This document shows positions 35,636 through 43,642 of a DNA stretch of 45,194 bases, piece after piece. The stretch comes from Bacteroidales bacterium UBA3834 (GTDB lineage: Bacteria; Bacteroidota; Bacteroidia; Bacteroidales; P3): NCBI GenBank assembly GCA_002392965.1, contig DGIA01000040.1, forward strand, positions 1 through 45,194, given 5' to 3'. Under the pieces are notes generated by a model, which worked only from the letters and a program-made list of their open reading frames with translations, did no database searches and was not told the DNA's origin. A program made the translations under genes and the position numbers. Each line of letters starts with the position of its first letter. Within the stretch, counting starts at the first letter, position 1.

Positions 35636-36919
35636 TTAATTATTGAGTTTCAATATTTGTTCACGATAGAAGTCGCCTCGGTGCTCGAAGTTCTTGAAGG
35701 CGTCGTAGGAAGCGGCTGCCGGCGAGAGGAGCACCACCCCACCCTGCGGCGTATGACAGGCGCACCAGGGGACAATCTTGATGTAGTCGTCCTCTATTAA
35801 AGTTGAAAATTGAAAGTTGAAAGTTGAAAGTTGATTGTATATTCTCTTTCCGGCTTTTCCTACAAATACCACATTACACAGATGTGCTACTTTCAGGAAG
35901 TCAACGAGAGGAGAGTAGTCGATGCCACGGTCGAAGCCGCCGAGGATGAGGGTATCGACACGTCCCAGTGCCTTCACAGCGGCGATGGCAGCGGCAGGGA
36001 TAGTACTGATGCTGTCGTCGTACCAGGTGATGCCTGCCACGGTGCCAACTTTCTCCATACGATGCCGGAGACCATGGAAAGTTGAAAGTTGAAAGTTGAA
36101 AGTTGAAACAGGCTTACGCTTCACAAGCGATGCAACTCTACACGCCACCAGGGCGTTGCTACGGTTGTGCTCACCCTCCAGCGGACAAGCGTCGAGCAAT
36201 ACCCGCTCCTCGTCACTGATATCATTGAGAGAATACGGATGCAAACCACTCAAAACTCTTAACTCATAACTCTTAACCAGCTCGCAGAGTTCGCCGTTGT
36301 CGGTGCAGTAGAAGAAGTGGTCGCCCGCCTGTTGCCTCAATGCAATCTGCATCTTGGCCATCTTGTAGCCCATATAATCCTCGTAATGATCCAGATGCTC
36401 CTGGAAGAGATTGAGAAGCACCGCGATATGGGGTCCCCGGTGAATGTTTTCCAGCTGATGGCATGAGAGTTCGGCCACCACCAGACTTTCCTCGTTCAAT
36501 TCGTCGAGGATGTCGAACAGCGGGATGCCTATATTGCCCGCCAAGATGGAGCCCGGCAACAAATGGTGAATCAGGCTGGCGGTGGTGGATTTGCCTTTGG
36601 TGCCCGTCACTCCGATGGTTCGGTCGCCATAGACCTGCAGGAACAAGTCTGTGAGACTTGTCAATTGAAAATTGAAAATTGGGAATTGAAAATTAGGGAT
36701 ACCCGGTGATTTGATGACCATATCGAACGGCCATTCTGTCCCCCATGCTCCACTCTCCGTTCTCCACTTTCCGTTCTCGACTTGTGTGGCGATGGTGTAC
36801 TGAGCCTCAGGCACGAGGCGTTTGATGAGACGCTCAGCACTCTGGCCTTCCCGGCCATAGCCGGCTATCAGGATGCGTTTGCCCGCAAGGAGGTCTCTCA
36901 ATTGGTCTTCCCGGTACAT
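35636..36919 (-). CDS. MurD-type Mur ligase, possibly MurD2 (UDP-MurNAc-L-Ala-L-Glu ligase)
   Basis: A 427-residue Mur ligase. Residues 14-30 hold IAGYGREGQSAERL, the ATP loop GTKGKSTT lies near 113, AELSCHQLE near 157, NLFQEHLDHY near 178, and the C-terminal domain ends with LSPAAASYDAFKNFEHRGDFY. Canonical MurD adds D-Glu to UDP-MurNAc-L-Ala. The GREG fold start, the position outside a cell-wall gene cluster and the MurL gene 3 bases upstream suggest the MurD2 role, adding L-Glu. The C-terminal motif is close to ordinary MurD, so the specificity is open. Five segments are encoded by 7-bp repeats (such as NFQFPIFNFQL and STFNFQLSTF). Confidence 0.8.
   Translation of the reverse strand: MYREDQLRDLLAGKRILIAGYGREGQSAERLIKRLVPEAQYTIATQVENGKWRTESGAWGTEWPFDMVIKSPGIPNFQFPIFNFQLTSLTDLFLQVYGDRTIGVTGTKGKSTTASLIHHLLPGSILAGNIGIPLFDILDELNEESLVVAELSCHQLENIHRGPHIAVLLNLFQEHLDHYEDYMGYKMAKMQIALRQQAGDHFFYCTDNGELCELVKSYELRVLSGLHPYSLNDISDEERVLLDACPLEGEHNRSNALVACRVASLVKRKPVSTFNFQLSTFHGLRHRMEKVGTVAGITWYDDSISTIPAAAIAAVKALGRVDTLILGGFDRGIDYSPLVDFLKVAHLCNVVFVGKAGKRIYNQLSTFNFQFSTLIEDDYIKIVPWCACHTPQGGVVLLSPAAASYDAFKNFEHRGDFYREQILKLNN
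35799..35833. repeat. 7-bp tandem array inside murD (1)
   Basis: Five units: AAAGTTG, AAAATTG, then AAAGTTG three times. On the coding strand it gives LSTFNFQFST-type residues. Confidence 0.85.
36078..36105. repeat. 7-bp tandem array inside murD (2)
   Basis: Four perfect units of AAAGTTG, the same unit as at 35799. Confidence 0.88.
36248..36275. repeat. 7-bp tandem array inside murD (3)
   Basis: ACTCAAA, ACTCTTA, ACTCATA, ACTCTTA: four units, encoding VKSYELRVLS on the minus strand. Confidence 0.8.
36665..36692. repeat. 7-bp tandem array inside murD (4)
   Basis: TTGAAAA, TTGAAAA, TTGGGAA, TTGAAAA: four units, encoding NFQFPIFNFQL. Confidence 0.85.
36748..36782. repeat. 7-bp tandem array inside murD (5)
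   Basis: CTCCACT, CTCCGTT, CTCCACT, TTCCGTT, CTCGACT: five units, encoding VENGKWRTESGA. Confidence 0.78.
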
Positions 36920-36922
36920 CGA

Positions 36923-38344
36923 TTATTGGTTGATTGCCTGTTCGAGGATTCGGCGTTCCTCGGATGACAGATTTCCCGTTTTTTCTATCGTATCTATCCT
37001 ACTTGACACTCCTTTCGACCGATAGTCTTTCAGCAATGCGGGGCGAGAAGTTGGATACCAGCGTTTCAGCGTCATGTCCAGCGCCTGCTGCACCTCGCTC
37101 ACCGTTCCGACACACTCAAAAGGCTTGGTCTCGGCCTCTCCAATGAGCTGACGGAATTCCAGTTCCAATGAGGTGTCGTCGAGCATCGACTTGCCGAAAA
37201 TCTCGTTCAACCTTTCCGGCTCGATAAACGGAGAAAGGATGATGTAGGCAAACAGGCACTTGGCACAGTGGCCACACCAGACGTCCTGCTTGCTGCCCAC
37301 GTTGCACGAGCGGAACACATCGTGGTAGGCGGTAAAACGGCTGAAGAGCATGGCTATCTGCAACTCGCTCAAGGGCCTTAAAAAAGAGAAATAGTTGAAC
37401 GAAGATTCTTCATTCTTCATTCTTAATTCTTCATTCACATACTCCCGGAAGTCGTCCTCGAACTCCAGGCTCTTGCTGTACTGGTGATTGACGTAGGATC
37501 CCTTGACAGTACTTTCATTGGCGGAGTTTTCGTTGCTCAGCGCCACGTTGGGTATGCCGCTCAACGCCGAAGCCAAACGGGTATAGAACGCCAACATCGC
37601 CGAAAACGGAGTGTGGCCGTTAAGATACCCTTCTTTGTTCAGTTCCAACAACGTCGGATCTATCGTGCGTCGTATCACCAGTACCTCCTCCATCGGGAAA
37701 CCCGCCTTTGCGGCACATTCAACAGTCGCCCCGCGGGGATTCATGATCAACGGACGGATAGTCTTCCCTGCACGACGCAAAAGCTCCAGTGTTACCACAC
37801 TATCCTTTCCTCCGCCTACGGGGACGAGATAAGAATTGAAAATTGAAAATTGAAAATTGAAATTATCACCTGCGTCAGCCGGAATTCCCACTTTCCACTC
37901 ACCACTTTCCACTTTCATAAACGCCTCTTGCGTTTCTTCAATGCCATTGATGTAGAAGAACTCACCCAATCCGTTCCAATACAGCTTCTTCCAGAAGGCT
38001 TTCTGTCTCTCTGTCAGACTGCCGCAAAGCACCTTCACCGTCGGCGGACAGGCACACTTCCAATAGCTGACCAGCTCTATCATGCCGATGTCGAACACCA
38101 TCCGGTCTATTGCCTCCTGCGTCAAGCGGTCAAGGCTATCGCCCTGCGTAGCGCCACCGCACTCCAAACACCGGTCTAGGGTTTCCTCAAGAAAACCTCG
38201 TCTCTCCACCAGTGCTGTCGGGTGGAACTCGATGTCTCCCATTTGGAAGTCAAACCATAACTTAAGTCCATCCACATCCACTTTCCAGTGGAATGCCCTG
38301 TATTCAAACACCGGATACCGGTTTCGTAACATCTCGTAATCCAT
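36923..38344 (-). CDS. MurL-type UDP-MurNAc-L-Ala-L-Glu epimerase
   Basis: A protein of 473 residues from ATG 38344 (a GTG two codons earlier is possible). Near residue 175 VPVGGGKDSVVTLELL is an ATP-binding PP-loop-like motif, as in MurL. Further marks are LIMNPRGAT, NVALSNENSANEST, FLRPLSELQIA and DVWCGHCAKCLFAY with a CxxC cluster. MurL uses ATP to turn the terminal L-Glu of UDP-MurNAc-L-Ala-L-Glu into D-Glu. Its pairing with a MurD-type ligase 3 bases downstream is the same as in Xanthomonas. Three segments come from 7-bp repeats (NEELRMKNEES, NFNFQFSIFN, KVESGEWKVG). Confidence 0.8.
   Translation of the reverse strand: MDYEMLRNRYPVFEYRAFHWKVDVDGLKLWFDFQMGDIEFHPTALVERRGFLEETLDRCLECGGATQGDSLDRLTQEAIDRMVFDIGMIELVSYWKCACPPTVKVLCGSLTERQKAFWKKLYWNGLGEFFYINGIEETQEAFMKVESGEWKVGIPADAGDNFNFQFSIFNSYLVPVGGGKDSVVTLELLRRAGKTIRPLIMNPRGATVECAAKAGFPMEEVLVIRRTIDPTLLELNKEGYLNGHTPFSAMLAFYTRLASALSGIPNVALSNENSANESTVKGSYVNHQYSKSLEFEDDFREYVNEELRMKNEESSFNYFSFLRPLSELQIAMLFSRFTAYHDVFRSCNVGSKQDVWCGHCAKCLFAYIILSPFIEPERLNEIFGKSMLDDTSLELEFRQLIGEAETKPFECVGTVSEVQQALDMTLKRWYPTSRPALLKDYRSKGVSSRIDTIEKTGNLSSEERRILEQAINQ
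37405..37432. repeat. 7-bp tandem array inside the MurL-type gene (1)
   Basis: ATTCTTC, ATTCTTC, ATTCTTA, ATTCTTC. On the coding strand it gives ELRMKNEES; the other two coding-strand frames would contain stops. Confidence 0.83.
37837..37864. repeat. 7-bp tandem array inside the MurL-type gene (2)
   Basis: TTGAAAA three times then TTGAAAT, the same unit as at 36665 in murD. Encodes NFNFQFSIFN, right before the GGGKDS motif. Confidence 0.85.
37890..37917. repeat. 7-bp tandem array inside the MurL-type gene (3)
   Basis: CACTTTC, CACTCAC, CACTTTC, CACTTTC: four units, encoding KVESGEWKVG. Confidence 0.8.
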
Positions 38345-38357
38345 CTTCACCCAACCT

Positions 38358-39287
38358 TCATTGTTTGGTCCTGTGGCGGAAGAAGATAACCAATCCCACC
38401 ACCATCAGCACCATCACACCCACAATCACCCAGAAGGCCGTTGTATTGGGAGTGAACGGGAAATCCACATTCATACCGAAGAATCCTGTCACCACGGTCA
38501 ATGGCAACATGATGGTCGAGAAATATGTCAGCACCCGCATGATCTCGTTCGTGCGGTTCGTCAGCAACGAATCGAAGGTCTGCGACAAGCCTTCAATCAA
38601 CTCGCCGTAATCTTCGATCGAGTCGAACATCTTCTGGTACTGGTCCAGAATGTTGCCCCAGTAATCCTCCATGTCAAGCACCTCAGGATCCACAAAGCCT
38701 TTGATGCCGCCGCTTTCGAACATGTGCAACACACGCAATTGCGGCCGGAAGGTCGTATTCAGCATGATGATGTTCCTCCGCGTAATCGAAATCTGCTCGA
38801 TGATATTCCTCGCCCGTCGATTGAAAATGTCATAGTTGATCAAATCCACCTCTGCACCCACACGCTGCACCAACGTGTTCGTTTCCAACATCAGGCGATT
38901 CAGTATATGGTACAGCAACTGGTCGCTCGTGGCCATCATTTCCTGCGTTTCTTCATCTCCCTCCCGCAGGTCTTCCTCCATCTCGTCGAAAAACTTTTTC
39001 ACCACCCAGTGGGCCTTCCCCACAGTGATGATATAGTCCTTCCCCCAGAAAAGTTTCACCTCTCGGATACGCACATTCTTATTGTCACGGTCGAAATAAG
39101 GAAAATGGAGAATGAGAAAATAATAATCGTCATACTCGTCTATCTTCGGACGCTGCGTCGTCCCACGACAGTCCTCAATGTCCAAGGGGTGGAAATGGTA
39201 ATCCTCCAACAACAAGCGGTAATCATCCTCGCTGGGGTTCGTGATATCAAGCCACTGCAGTGCTCCATACTGGATCTTTTCTATCAT
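38358..39287 (-). CDS. corA: CorA-family magnesium/cobalt transporter
   Basis: A 309-residue CorA: a large cytosolic N-terminal domain (1-240, with LDIEDCRGTTQRPKIDEYDDYYF) and two C-terminal membrane helices, the first ending in the pore motif GMN (FFGMNVDFPF), the second IVGVMVLMVVGLVIFF, then a basic tail. It forms a pentameric Mg2+ channel. It is preceded by an unusually perfect Shine-Dalgarno sequence (AAAGGAGGTG) four bases before ATG, and by a -7 box at 39370-39363. The MurL-type gene follows 7-14 bases downstream, so they are likely co-transcribed. Confidence 0.93.
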   Translation of the reverse strand: MIEKIQYGALQWLDITNPSEDDYRLLLEDYHFHPLDIEDCRGTTQRPKIDEYDDYYFLILHFPYFDRDNKNVRIREVKLFWGKDYIITVGKAHWVVKKFFDEMEEDLREGDEETQEMMATSDQLLYHILNRLMLETNTLVQRVGAEVDLINYDIFNRRARNIIEQISITRRNIIMLNTTFRPQLRVLHMFESGGIKGFVDPEVLDMEDYWGNILDQYQKMFDSIEDYGELIEGLSQTFDSLLTNRTNEIMRVLTYFSTIMLPLTVVTGFFGMNVDFPFTPNTTAFWVIVGVMVLMVVGLVIFFRHRTKQ

Positions 39288-39291
39288 AAAA

Positions 39292-39301
39292 CACCTCCTT
39301 T
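39292..39301 (-). promoter_or_regulatory. Perfect Shine-Dalgarno site of corA
   Basis: Minus strand AAAGGAGGTG, then four T, then ATG. It is complementary over ten bases to the usual 16S rRNA 3' end, in a window where nearly all other genes have no such site. Confidence 0.8.
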
Positions 39302-39362
39302 TTGGACAAGAACTGTCAGATAAACAATATTCTACATTCGATTAAAAATCTTTTTCCGTTTG

Positions 39363-39370
39363 CAAAGATA
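39363..39370 (-). promoter_or_regulatory. Putative -7 box of corA
   Basis: Minus strand TATCTTTG; no TTTG 19 bases upstream. Leader of about 70 bases to the ATG. Confidence 0.45.
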
Positions 39371-39464
39371 CAAAAAAGAATCCAACCCACGGCATTTTTT
39401 TTCCACCTACTCATCTCTCTACGAAAAAAAAACACCACACACACGCCAATCAAAGTTTTTTTTG

Positions 39465-39472
39465 TATATTTG
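39465..39472 (+). promoter_or_regulatory. Putative -7 box of the lipoprotein-nitroreductase pair
   Basis: TATATTTG, 42 bases before the ATG at 39515. The -33 position reads CACG, so the second element is missing. Confidence 0.45.
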
Positions 39473-39514
39473 CAACAGAATTGAGACAATGTAATAACCA
39501 ATACTTAAAACATT

Positions 39515-39958
39515 ATGAAACGATTAGGACTTCTTTTGATGTGTGTCGCCACCCTGACGCTCACTTCCTGCAACCTTCTCTCGGCAGCTGCAAGCAGCAA
39601 CACCGTCGCCCAAGCCTCGGGTCAAACCTGCGGCACCGCTGTGCAAGGACTCTACGGCGCCTATAAATCAACCGGCACCGTGGATTTGAGCAACCCCACC
39701 AATCTGAACAACGCACTGGCATTGGCCACCGCGTACAGCAACCTCAAGCAAAACAAAGACAACAGCGACTACCGCAAAGCCTTCACCACAGGCCTCATCG
39801 CCTCCTCCGCAGGCCTCATCACCTCTGCCAACGCAACAGCGTTTATCGACCAAATGCTGGCTACCACAGGTTTGGCGAATGTGAACACGCAGAACATTGC
39901 ACAAACCGCTGCCACAGCTGCAGCAATCATCACAATTCTGAACACAGTGAGACAGTAG
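39515..39958 (+). CDS. Small hypothetical lipoprotein
   Basis: A 147-residue protein with signal MKRLGLLLMCVATLTLTSC and lipobox LTSC (Cys19). The mature part is rich in Ala, Thr, Asn and Ser, predicted helical (NLNNALALATAYSNLKQNK, AGLITSANATAFIDQML). No known domain was recognised. Two bases separate its stop from the nitroreductase ATG, so they form one transcript. Confidence 0.75.
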   Translation: MKRLGLLLMCVATLTLTSCNLLSAAASSNTVAQASGQTCGTAVQGLYGAYKSTGTVDLSNPTNLNNALALATAYSNLKQNKDNSDYRKAFTTGLIASSAGLITSANATAFIDQMLATTGLANVNTQNIAQTAATAAAIITILNTVRQ

Positions 39959-39960
39959 CA

Positions 39961-40521
39961 ATGAAGACGAATCAAGTGATTGAATGCCTGAAGGCACGGC
40001 GCAGTTGCCGTGCCTTTTCCGATCGTATGCCCGAAAGAGAATTGATTGAGGCTGTATGCGAAGCCGGCACGTACGCTCCCACAGGCCACGGGCGACAGAG
40101 CCCATTGATTGTGGCCATCACGAATAAAGGTGTGCGAGACCGCCTCTCGAAAATGAACGCCAGAATCTGGAACGAGCTAACCCTCAAACGTGGCGGCACG
40201 CCTAAACCCAACATCGATCCCTTCTATGGCGCTCCTGTAGTACTCCTGGTACTGGCAGACGCCGATGTGGTAACGGCCGAATACGACGGTTGCGCGGTAA
40301 TGACCAACTTGCTGAACGCGGCACAATCACTGGGTCTTGCTTCATGCTGGATACACCGTGCCAAAGAAGAATTCGAATGCGAAGAAGGCCGCCAACTGCT
40401 TCATGAACTGGGCATTGACGGCCACTACATCGGTATCGACCATTGCGTACTAGGCTATGCCGCCACGGATCCTGCACCGGCAATGCCACGCAAGGCCGAC
40501 TACGTGAGGTGGGTGGACTAA
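39961..40521 (+). CDS. Nitroreductase-family flavoprotein
   Basis: A 186-residue FMN-dependent nitroreductase. The N-terminal LKARRSCRAFSDRMPERELI and AGTYAPTGHGRQSPLIV bind the FMN phosphate, and the middle AVMTNLLNAAQSLGLASCWIH is the family signature. It reduces nitro compounds or quinones with NAD(P)H. It follows the lipoprotein gene by two bases and faces the YebC gene across 73 bases without a clear terminator. Confidence 0.9.
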   Translation: MKTNQVIECLKARRSCRAFSDRMPERELIEAVCEAGTYAPTGHGRQSPLIVAITNKGVRDRLSKMNARIWNELTLKRGGTPKPNIDPFYGAPVVLLVLADADVVTAEYDGCAVMTNLLNAAQSLGLASCWIHRAKEEFECEEGRQLLHELGIDGHYIGIDHCVLGYAATDPAPAMPRKADYVRWVD

Positions 40522-40594
40522 CTACACATTTATTTGCTTACCGCTGATCAAGCCGACACTCGTCTGCGAAAGCATGTCTTATATTGTTGTGTGA

Positions 40595-41305
40595 CTAGGC
40601 CATATTATGGAAAACATTGACCACATCGTCGTCGTTTTCCAAACGTTCCAACAGACCGTTGACATCCTCTTGCTCTTCTTCTGAGAGTTCGCGAACCGTC
40701 AATGGGATGCGTTCAAACTTAAAGCTCTTAATCTCCAATCCTTTATCCTCGAGGAACTTCGAGATTGGGCCGTAGTTGGCGAAGTCGGCGTAAATCAGGA
40801 TTTCGTCCTCGTCACGGAACACCTCGTCGATATCGCAGTCGATGAGTTCAAGTTCGAGTTCGTCCATATCGATATCGTCACGCCAAGCTACCACGAAGGA
40901 ACACTTACGCTCGAAGAGGAAGTCGTTCATACCCATGGTTCCGAGTTCGCCCTTACCGCGGACGAAGGCAGCACGGAGGTTTGCGACAGTGCGGGTGGGG
41001 TTGTCGGTAGCCGTTTCGACGACAATGGCAACACCGTGGGGGCCTTTGCCGTCATAGACAACCTCCTTGTAGGCAGAACGATCTTTCTCGGTAGCGCGTT
41101 TGATGGCGCGTTCGACGTTTTCCTTGGGCATAGACTCGCTTTTGGCGGTCTGCATGAGGAGTCGGAGACGAAGGTTGGACGAAGGGTCGGGGCCACCTGC
41201 AAGAACGGCGAGTTCAATTTCCTTGCCAATTTTGGTAAAGGTGCGGGCCATGTGCCCCCAACGTTTCAGCTTACGTGCTTTGCGGTATTCAAATGCTCTT
41301 CCCAT
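40595..41305 (-). CDS. YebC/PmpR-family protein (DUF28)
   Basis: A 236-residue YebC-family protein: GRAFEYRKARKLKRWGHMARTF near the start, GGPDPSSNLRLRLLMQTAK near 56 and MPKENVERAIKRA near 79, then FVRGKGELG and the acidic domain ending in VVNVFHNMA. YebC proteins are reported as transcription regulators or as translation factors helping ribosomes at proline stretches. It is the last gene of the minus-strand run from DUF799 to SulP, 4 bases after sulP. Confidence 0.9.
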   Translation of the reverse strand: MGRAFEYRKARKLKRWGHMARTFTKIGKEIELAVLAGGPDPSSNLRLRLLMQTAKSESMPKENVERAIKRATEKDRSAYKEVVYDGKGPHGVAIVVETATDNPTRTVANLRAAFVRGKGELGTMGMNDFLFERKCSFVVAWRDDIDMDELELELIDCDIDEVFRDEDEILIYADFANYGPISKFLEDKGLEIKSFKFERIPLTVRELSEEEQEDVNGLLERLENDDDVVNVFHNMA

Positions 41306-41309
41306 TGTT

Positions 41310-43007
41310 TTATTTATTTTCTAATTGATTACGAAGGAAATCTGTACATTCTTCAAACGACTTGAATGTGTGGTCTTCCGGAACTACTCCTGGAATGACC
41401 TTGTGTGTAGTCAGCATGTACATGGGTTGCGGTTGGATGATAGTCATCAACACCTGAACACCACGACTTTGCAAATCCTTGACAGCTTCTTCCATTGCAT
41501 ACAGGCCGCTTTGGTCCATGAATGAGACAAGACGCATGCGAATAATCACGATCTTGGCATCGGCCGGCACATCGGACATCACTTCCTTGAATTTGTTAAT
41601 AGTGCCGAAGAAAATGGGGCCATTAAGGCGCTGGATGTATATTTTATGTGCCACAGTGTCGGGCATACCACCTTCATCGGCCCAGGGGCTTTCCTTATCG
41701 AAGTTAGTCATCTCCTGACTGCTATAGCCACCTTCGACAAGGTCGGAAGCTCGTTTCATAAAGAGGACACAGGCGATGACCATGCCGATGCCGACAGCAG
41801 TGAGAAGATCAACAAACACAGTGACAAGGAAAACTACAATGAGAACCACAGCATCTGCTCGTGGTATCTTGGCCAGGTCTTTGAATCCACGGAAGTCAAT
41901 GATACCCCACCCCACAGTGATGAGGATACCTGCCAGAACCGAAAGCGGCACATATTTCACTACCGACCCCAAACCCAGCATGATAGCCAGGAGGAGGAGT
42001 GCATGGACCATGCCGCTCAGTTGTGTGCGTCCACCGCTTTTCACATTGACAACAGTGCGCATGGTGGCACCTGCGCCAGGCAGACCACAGAAGATTCCCG
42101 CAATGGCATTGCCTATTCCCTGCCCTATCAGTTCGCGGTTACTGTTGTGCTTTGTTTTCGTGATATTGTCAGCCACCACGGATGTAAGCAACGTATCGAT
42201 GCTTCCGAGACCTGCGAGGGTAAGACCTGGAATAAGAGCAGCCACAAGGACAGATCCCCAATTGATGCCGGCAAGGGTGATTCCTTCTTTTGCGAAGAAC
42301 GGCATCGGGAGGCCAGACGGGATAGTGCCGATGGTGGAGCCTTCGGGCATGTTGATAAAGAGGGAAGCCACTGTCATCAGAATAAGAGCTACGAGGGTCG
42401 AGGGCACCTTTTTAGTAATCAAAGGGAATAGATATATGATAGCCACCGTGCCGAGTCCCAGTAGCAATGCCGTGAGCGATATGGAGCCAAAGGCTGCAGG
42501 CAGGCCTATGAGCAGGTCGATCATCGAGCCACCTTTGCTCTGACCAATAAGGGGATAGAGTTGCTGCAAGATGATTATTACACCGATGCCGGACATAAAG
42601 CCAGAAAGGACAGGATAGGGAATGTAGCGCACATATTTACCTATCTTGATGATGCCGAAAAGAATCTGGAAGAGTCCGCAGAAGATGGCGGCAAGGGCCA
42701 TGGAGAGCATCACCTCAGAGAGGTTACCGTTACTGGCGGTCCAGGCTCCGGTAACAAGGGTAGCAGTAACAACGGTCATCGGGCCAGTAGGACCACTGAT
42801 CTGGCTGTGAGTACCTCCAAAGAGGGCGGCAAAGAAGCCCAGAAGCATAGCACCGGTGAGTCCGACATAAGCTCCAATAGAGGCTCCGCCAGGAACCGCA
42901 CTGAAAGCCTGTATTCCGAAGGCAAGAGCCAACGGCAGGGCGACGATGCCGGCAGTGACACCGCCGAAGACATCTCCTTTCAAATTGTTGAATTTTATCA
43001 TAGTCAT
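41310..43007 (-). CDS. SulP-family anion transporter with STAS domain
   Basis: A 565-residue protein. About 1-400 hold ten or more membrane helices with GVTAGIVALPLALAFGIQ and HSQISGPTGPMTVV as in SulP/SLC26; a second motif, GNAIAGIFCGLPGAGATMRT, sits near 300. A C-terminal STAS domain (about 445-560, GPIFFGTINKFKEVM and VSFMDQSGLYAMEEAV) is present. It carries bicarbonate, sulfate or a similar anion. The start may be ATG 43007 or 43001. It follows PAP2 by 8 bases. Confidence 0.92.
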   Translation of the reverse strand: MTMIKFNNLKGDVFGGVTAGIVALPLALAFGIQAFSAVPGGASIGAYVGLTGAMLLGFFAALFGGTHSQISGPTGPMTVVTATLVTGAWTASNGNLSEVMLSMALAAIFCGLFQILFGIIKIGKYVRYIPYPVLSGFMSGIGVIIILQQLYPLIGQSKGGSMIDLLIGLPAAFGSISLTALLLGLGTVAIIYLFPLITKKVPSTLVALILMTVASLFINMPEGSTIGTIPSGLPMPFFAKEGITLAGINWGSVLVAALIPGLTLAGLGSIDTLLTSVVADNITKTKHNSNRELIGQGIGNAIAGIFCGLPGAGATMRTVVNVKSGGRTQLSGMVHALLLLAIMLGLGSVVKYVPLSVLAGILITVGWGIIDFRGFKDLAKIPRADAVVLIVVFLVTVFVDLLTAVGIGMVIACVLFMKRASDLVEGGYSSQEMTNFDKESPWADEGGMPDTVAHKIYIQRLNGPIFFGTINKFKEVMSDVPADAKIVIIRMRLVSFMDQSGLYAMEEAVKDLQSRGVQVLMTIIQPQPMYMLTTHKVIPGVVPEDHTFKSFEECTDFLRNQLENK

Positions 43008-43015
43008 TTAATGTA

Positions 43016-43642
43016 TTAATCAAAAAACCAATATACAGCACTGGTACTCAGAATACCCAATCCGGCGCCAGCCAGCACATCTCCCACCCAGTGGCGGTTG
43101 TTGTAAATACGCATGGCTCCAATGAGTGTAGCCACCGCATAACCAGCAACAGCAATCCAAGGGTATTCCTCACCGTATTCACGCCGAAGCACTTCGGCGC
43201 CTGTGAAAGCTGTAAAGGTATGACCGCTGGGGAAACTGGTGGTGTTGGCACAATCAGGCCGTTCAACCCCAATGCCGTATTTGCCAATTTCAAGGAAAAC
43301 CACTCCAAGCAGATAACTCCCCCCTTCGAGCAGGATTTGTTTTTTAAAATCGTGACGGCCTTTCACTCCACAGAGGTTCAACATGACGGGAGTCGCACCA
43401 GGAACGTATTGAAGATAATCGTCGAATTGGAGTCGAGGATGCCCGTCAGACTGAACAGTGTCACGGAGCCTGACAGCATAGTTTTTCAAATAGGGGTTAA
43501 ATGTGAAGAGCGACCCAGAAGTAAGCAAGACAGCACCGGAAGCAGGTGCCCATAGCGATTGCCGTTGCACGGACGTCGTGTCGTACTGTGCGTGAACTGC
43601 CAACACGGGGAAGAGAATCAGTATGACGAATAGTCGTTTCAT
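43016..43642 (-). CDS. PAP2-family phosphatase
   Basis: From ATG 43642 the protein has 208 residues: signal peptide (MKRLFVILILFPVLAVHAQ), then the PAP2 motifs GKYGIGVERP (first), SFPSGHTF (second) and NNRHWVGDVLAG (third, with His and Asp). It may act on undecaprenyl diphosphate or lipid phosphates in the envelope. The ATG overlaps the comB stop by 4 bases. A longer frame upstream lies inside comB and was not used. Confidence 0.88.
   Translation of the reverse strand: MKRLFVILILFPVLAVHAQYDTTSVQRQSLWAPASGAVLLTSGSLFTFNPYLKNYAVRLRDTVQSDGHPRLQFDDYLQYVPGATPVMLNLCGVKGRHDFKKQILLEGGSYLLGVVFLEIGKYGIGVERPDCANTTSFPSGHTFTAFTGAEVLRREYGEEYPWIAVAGYAVATLIGAMRIYNNRHWVGDVLAGAGLGILSTSAVYWFFD

Noticed and set aside
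35636..36919. murD as a pseudogene because of the repeats
   Set aside because: The frame is complete and all catalytic motifs are present.
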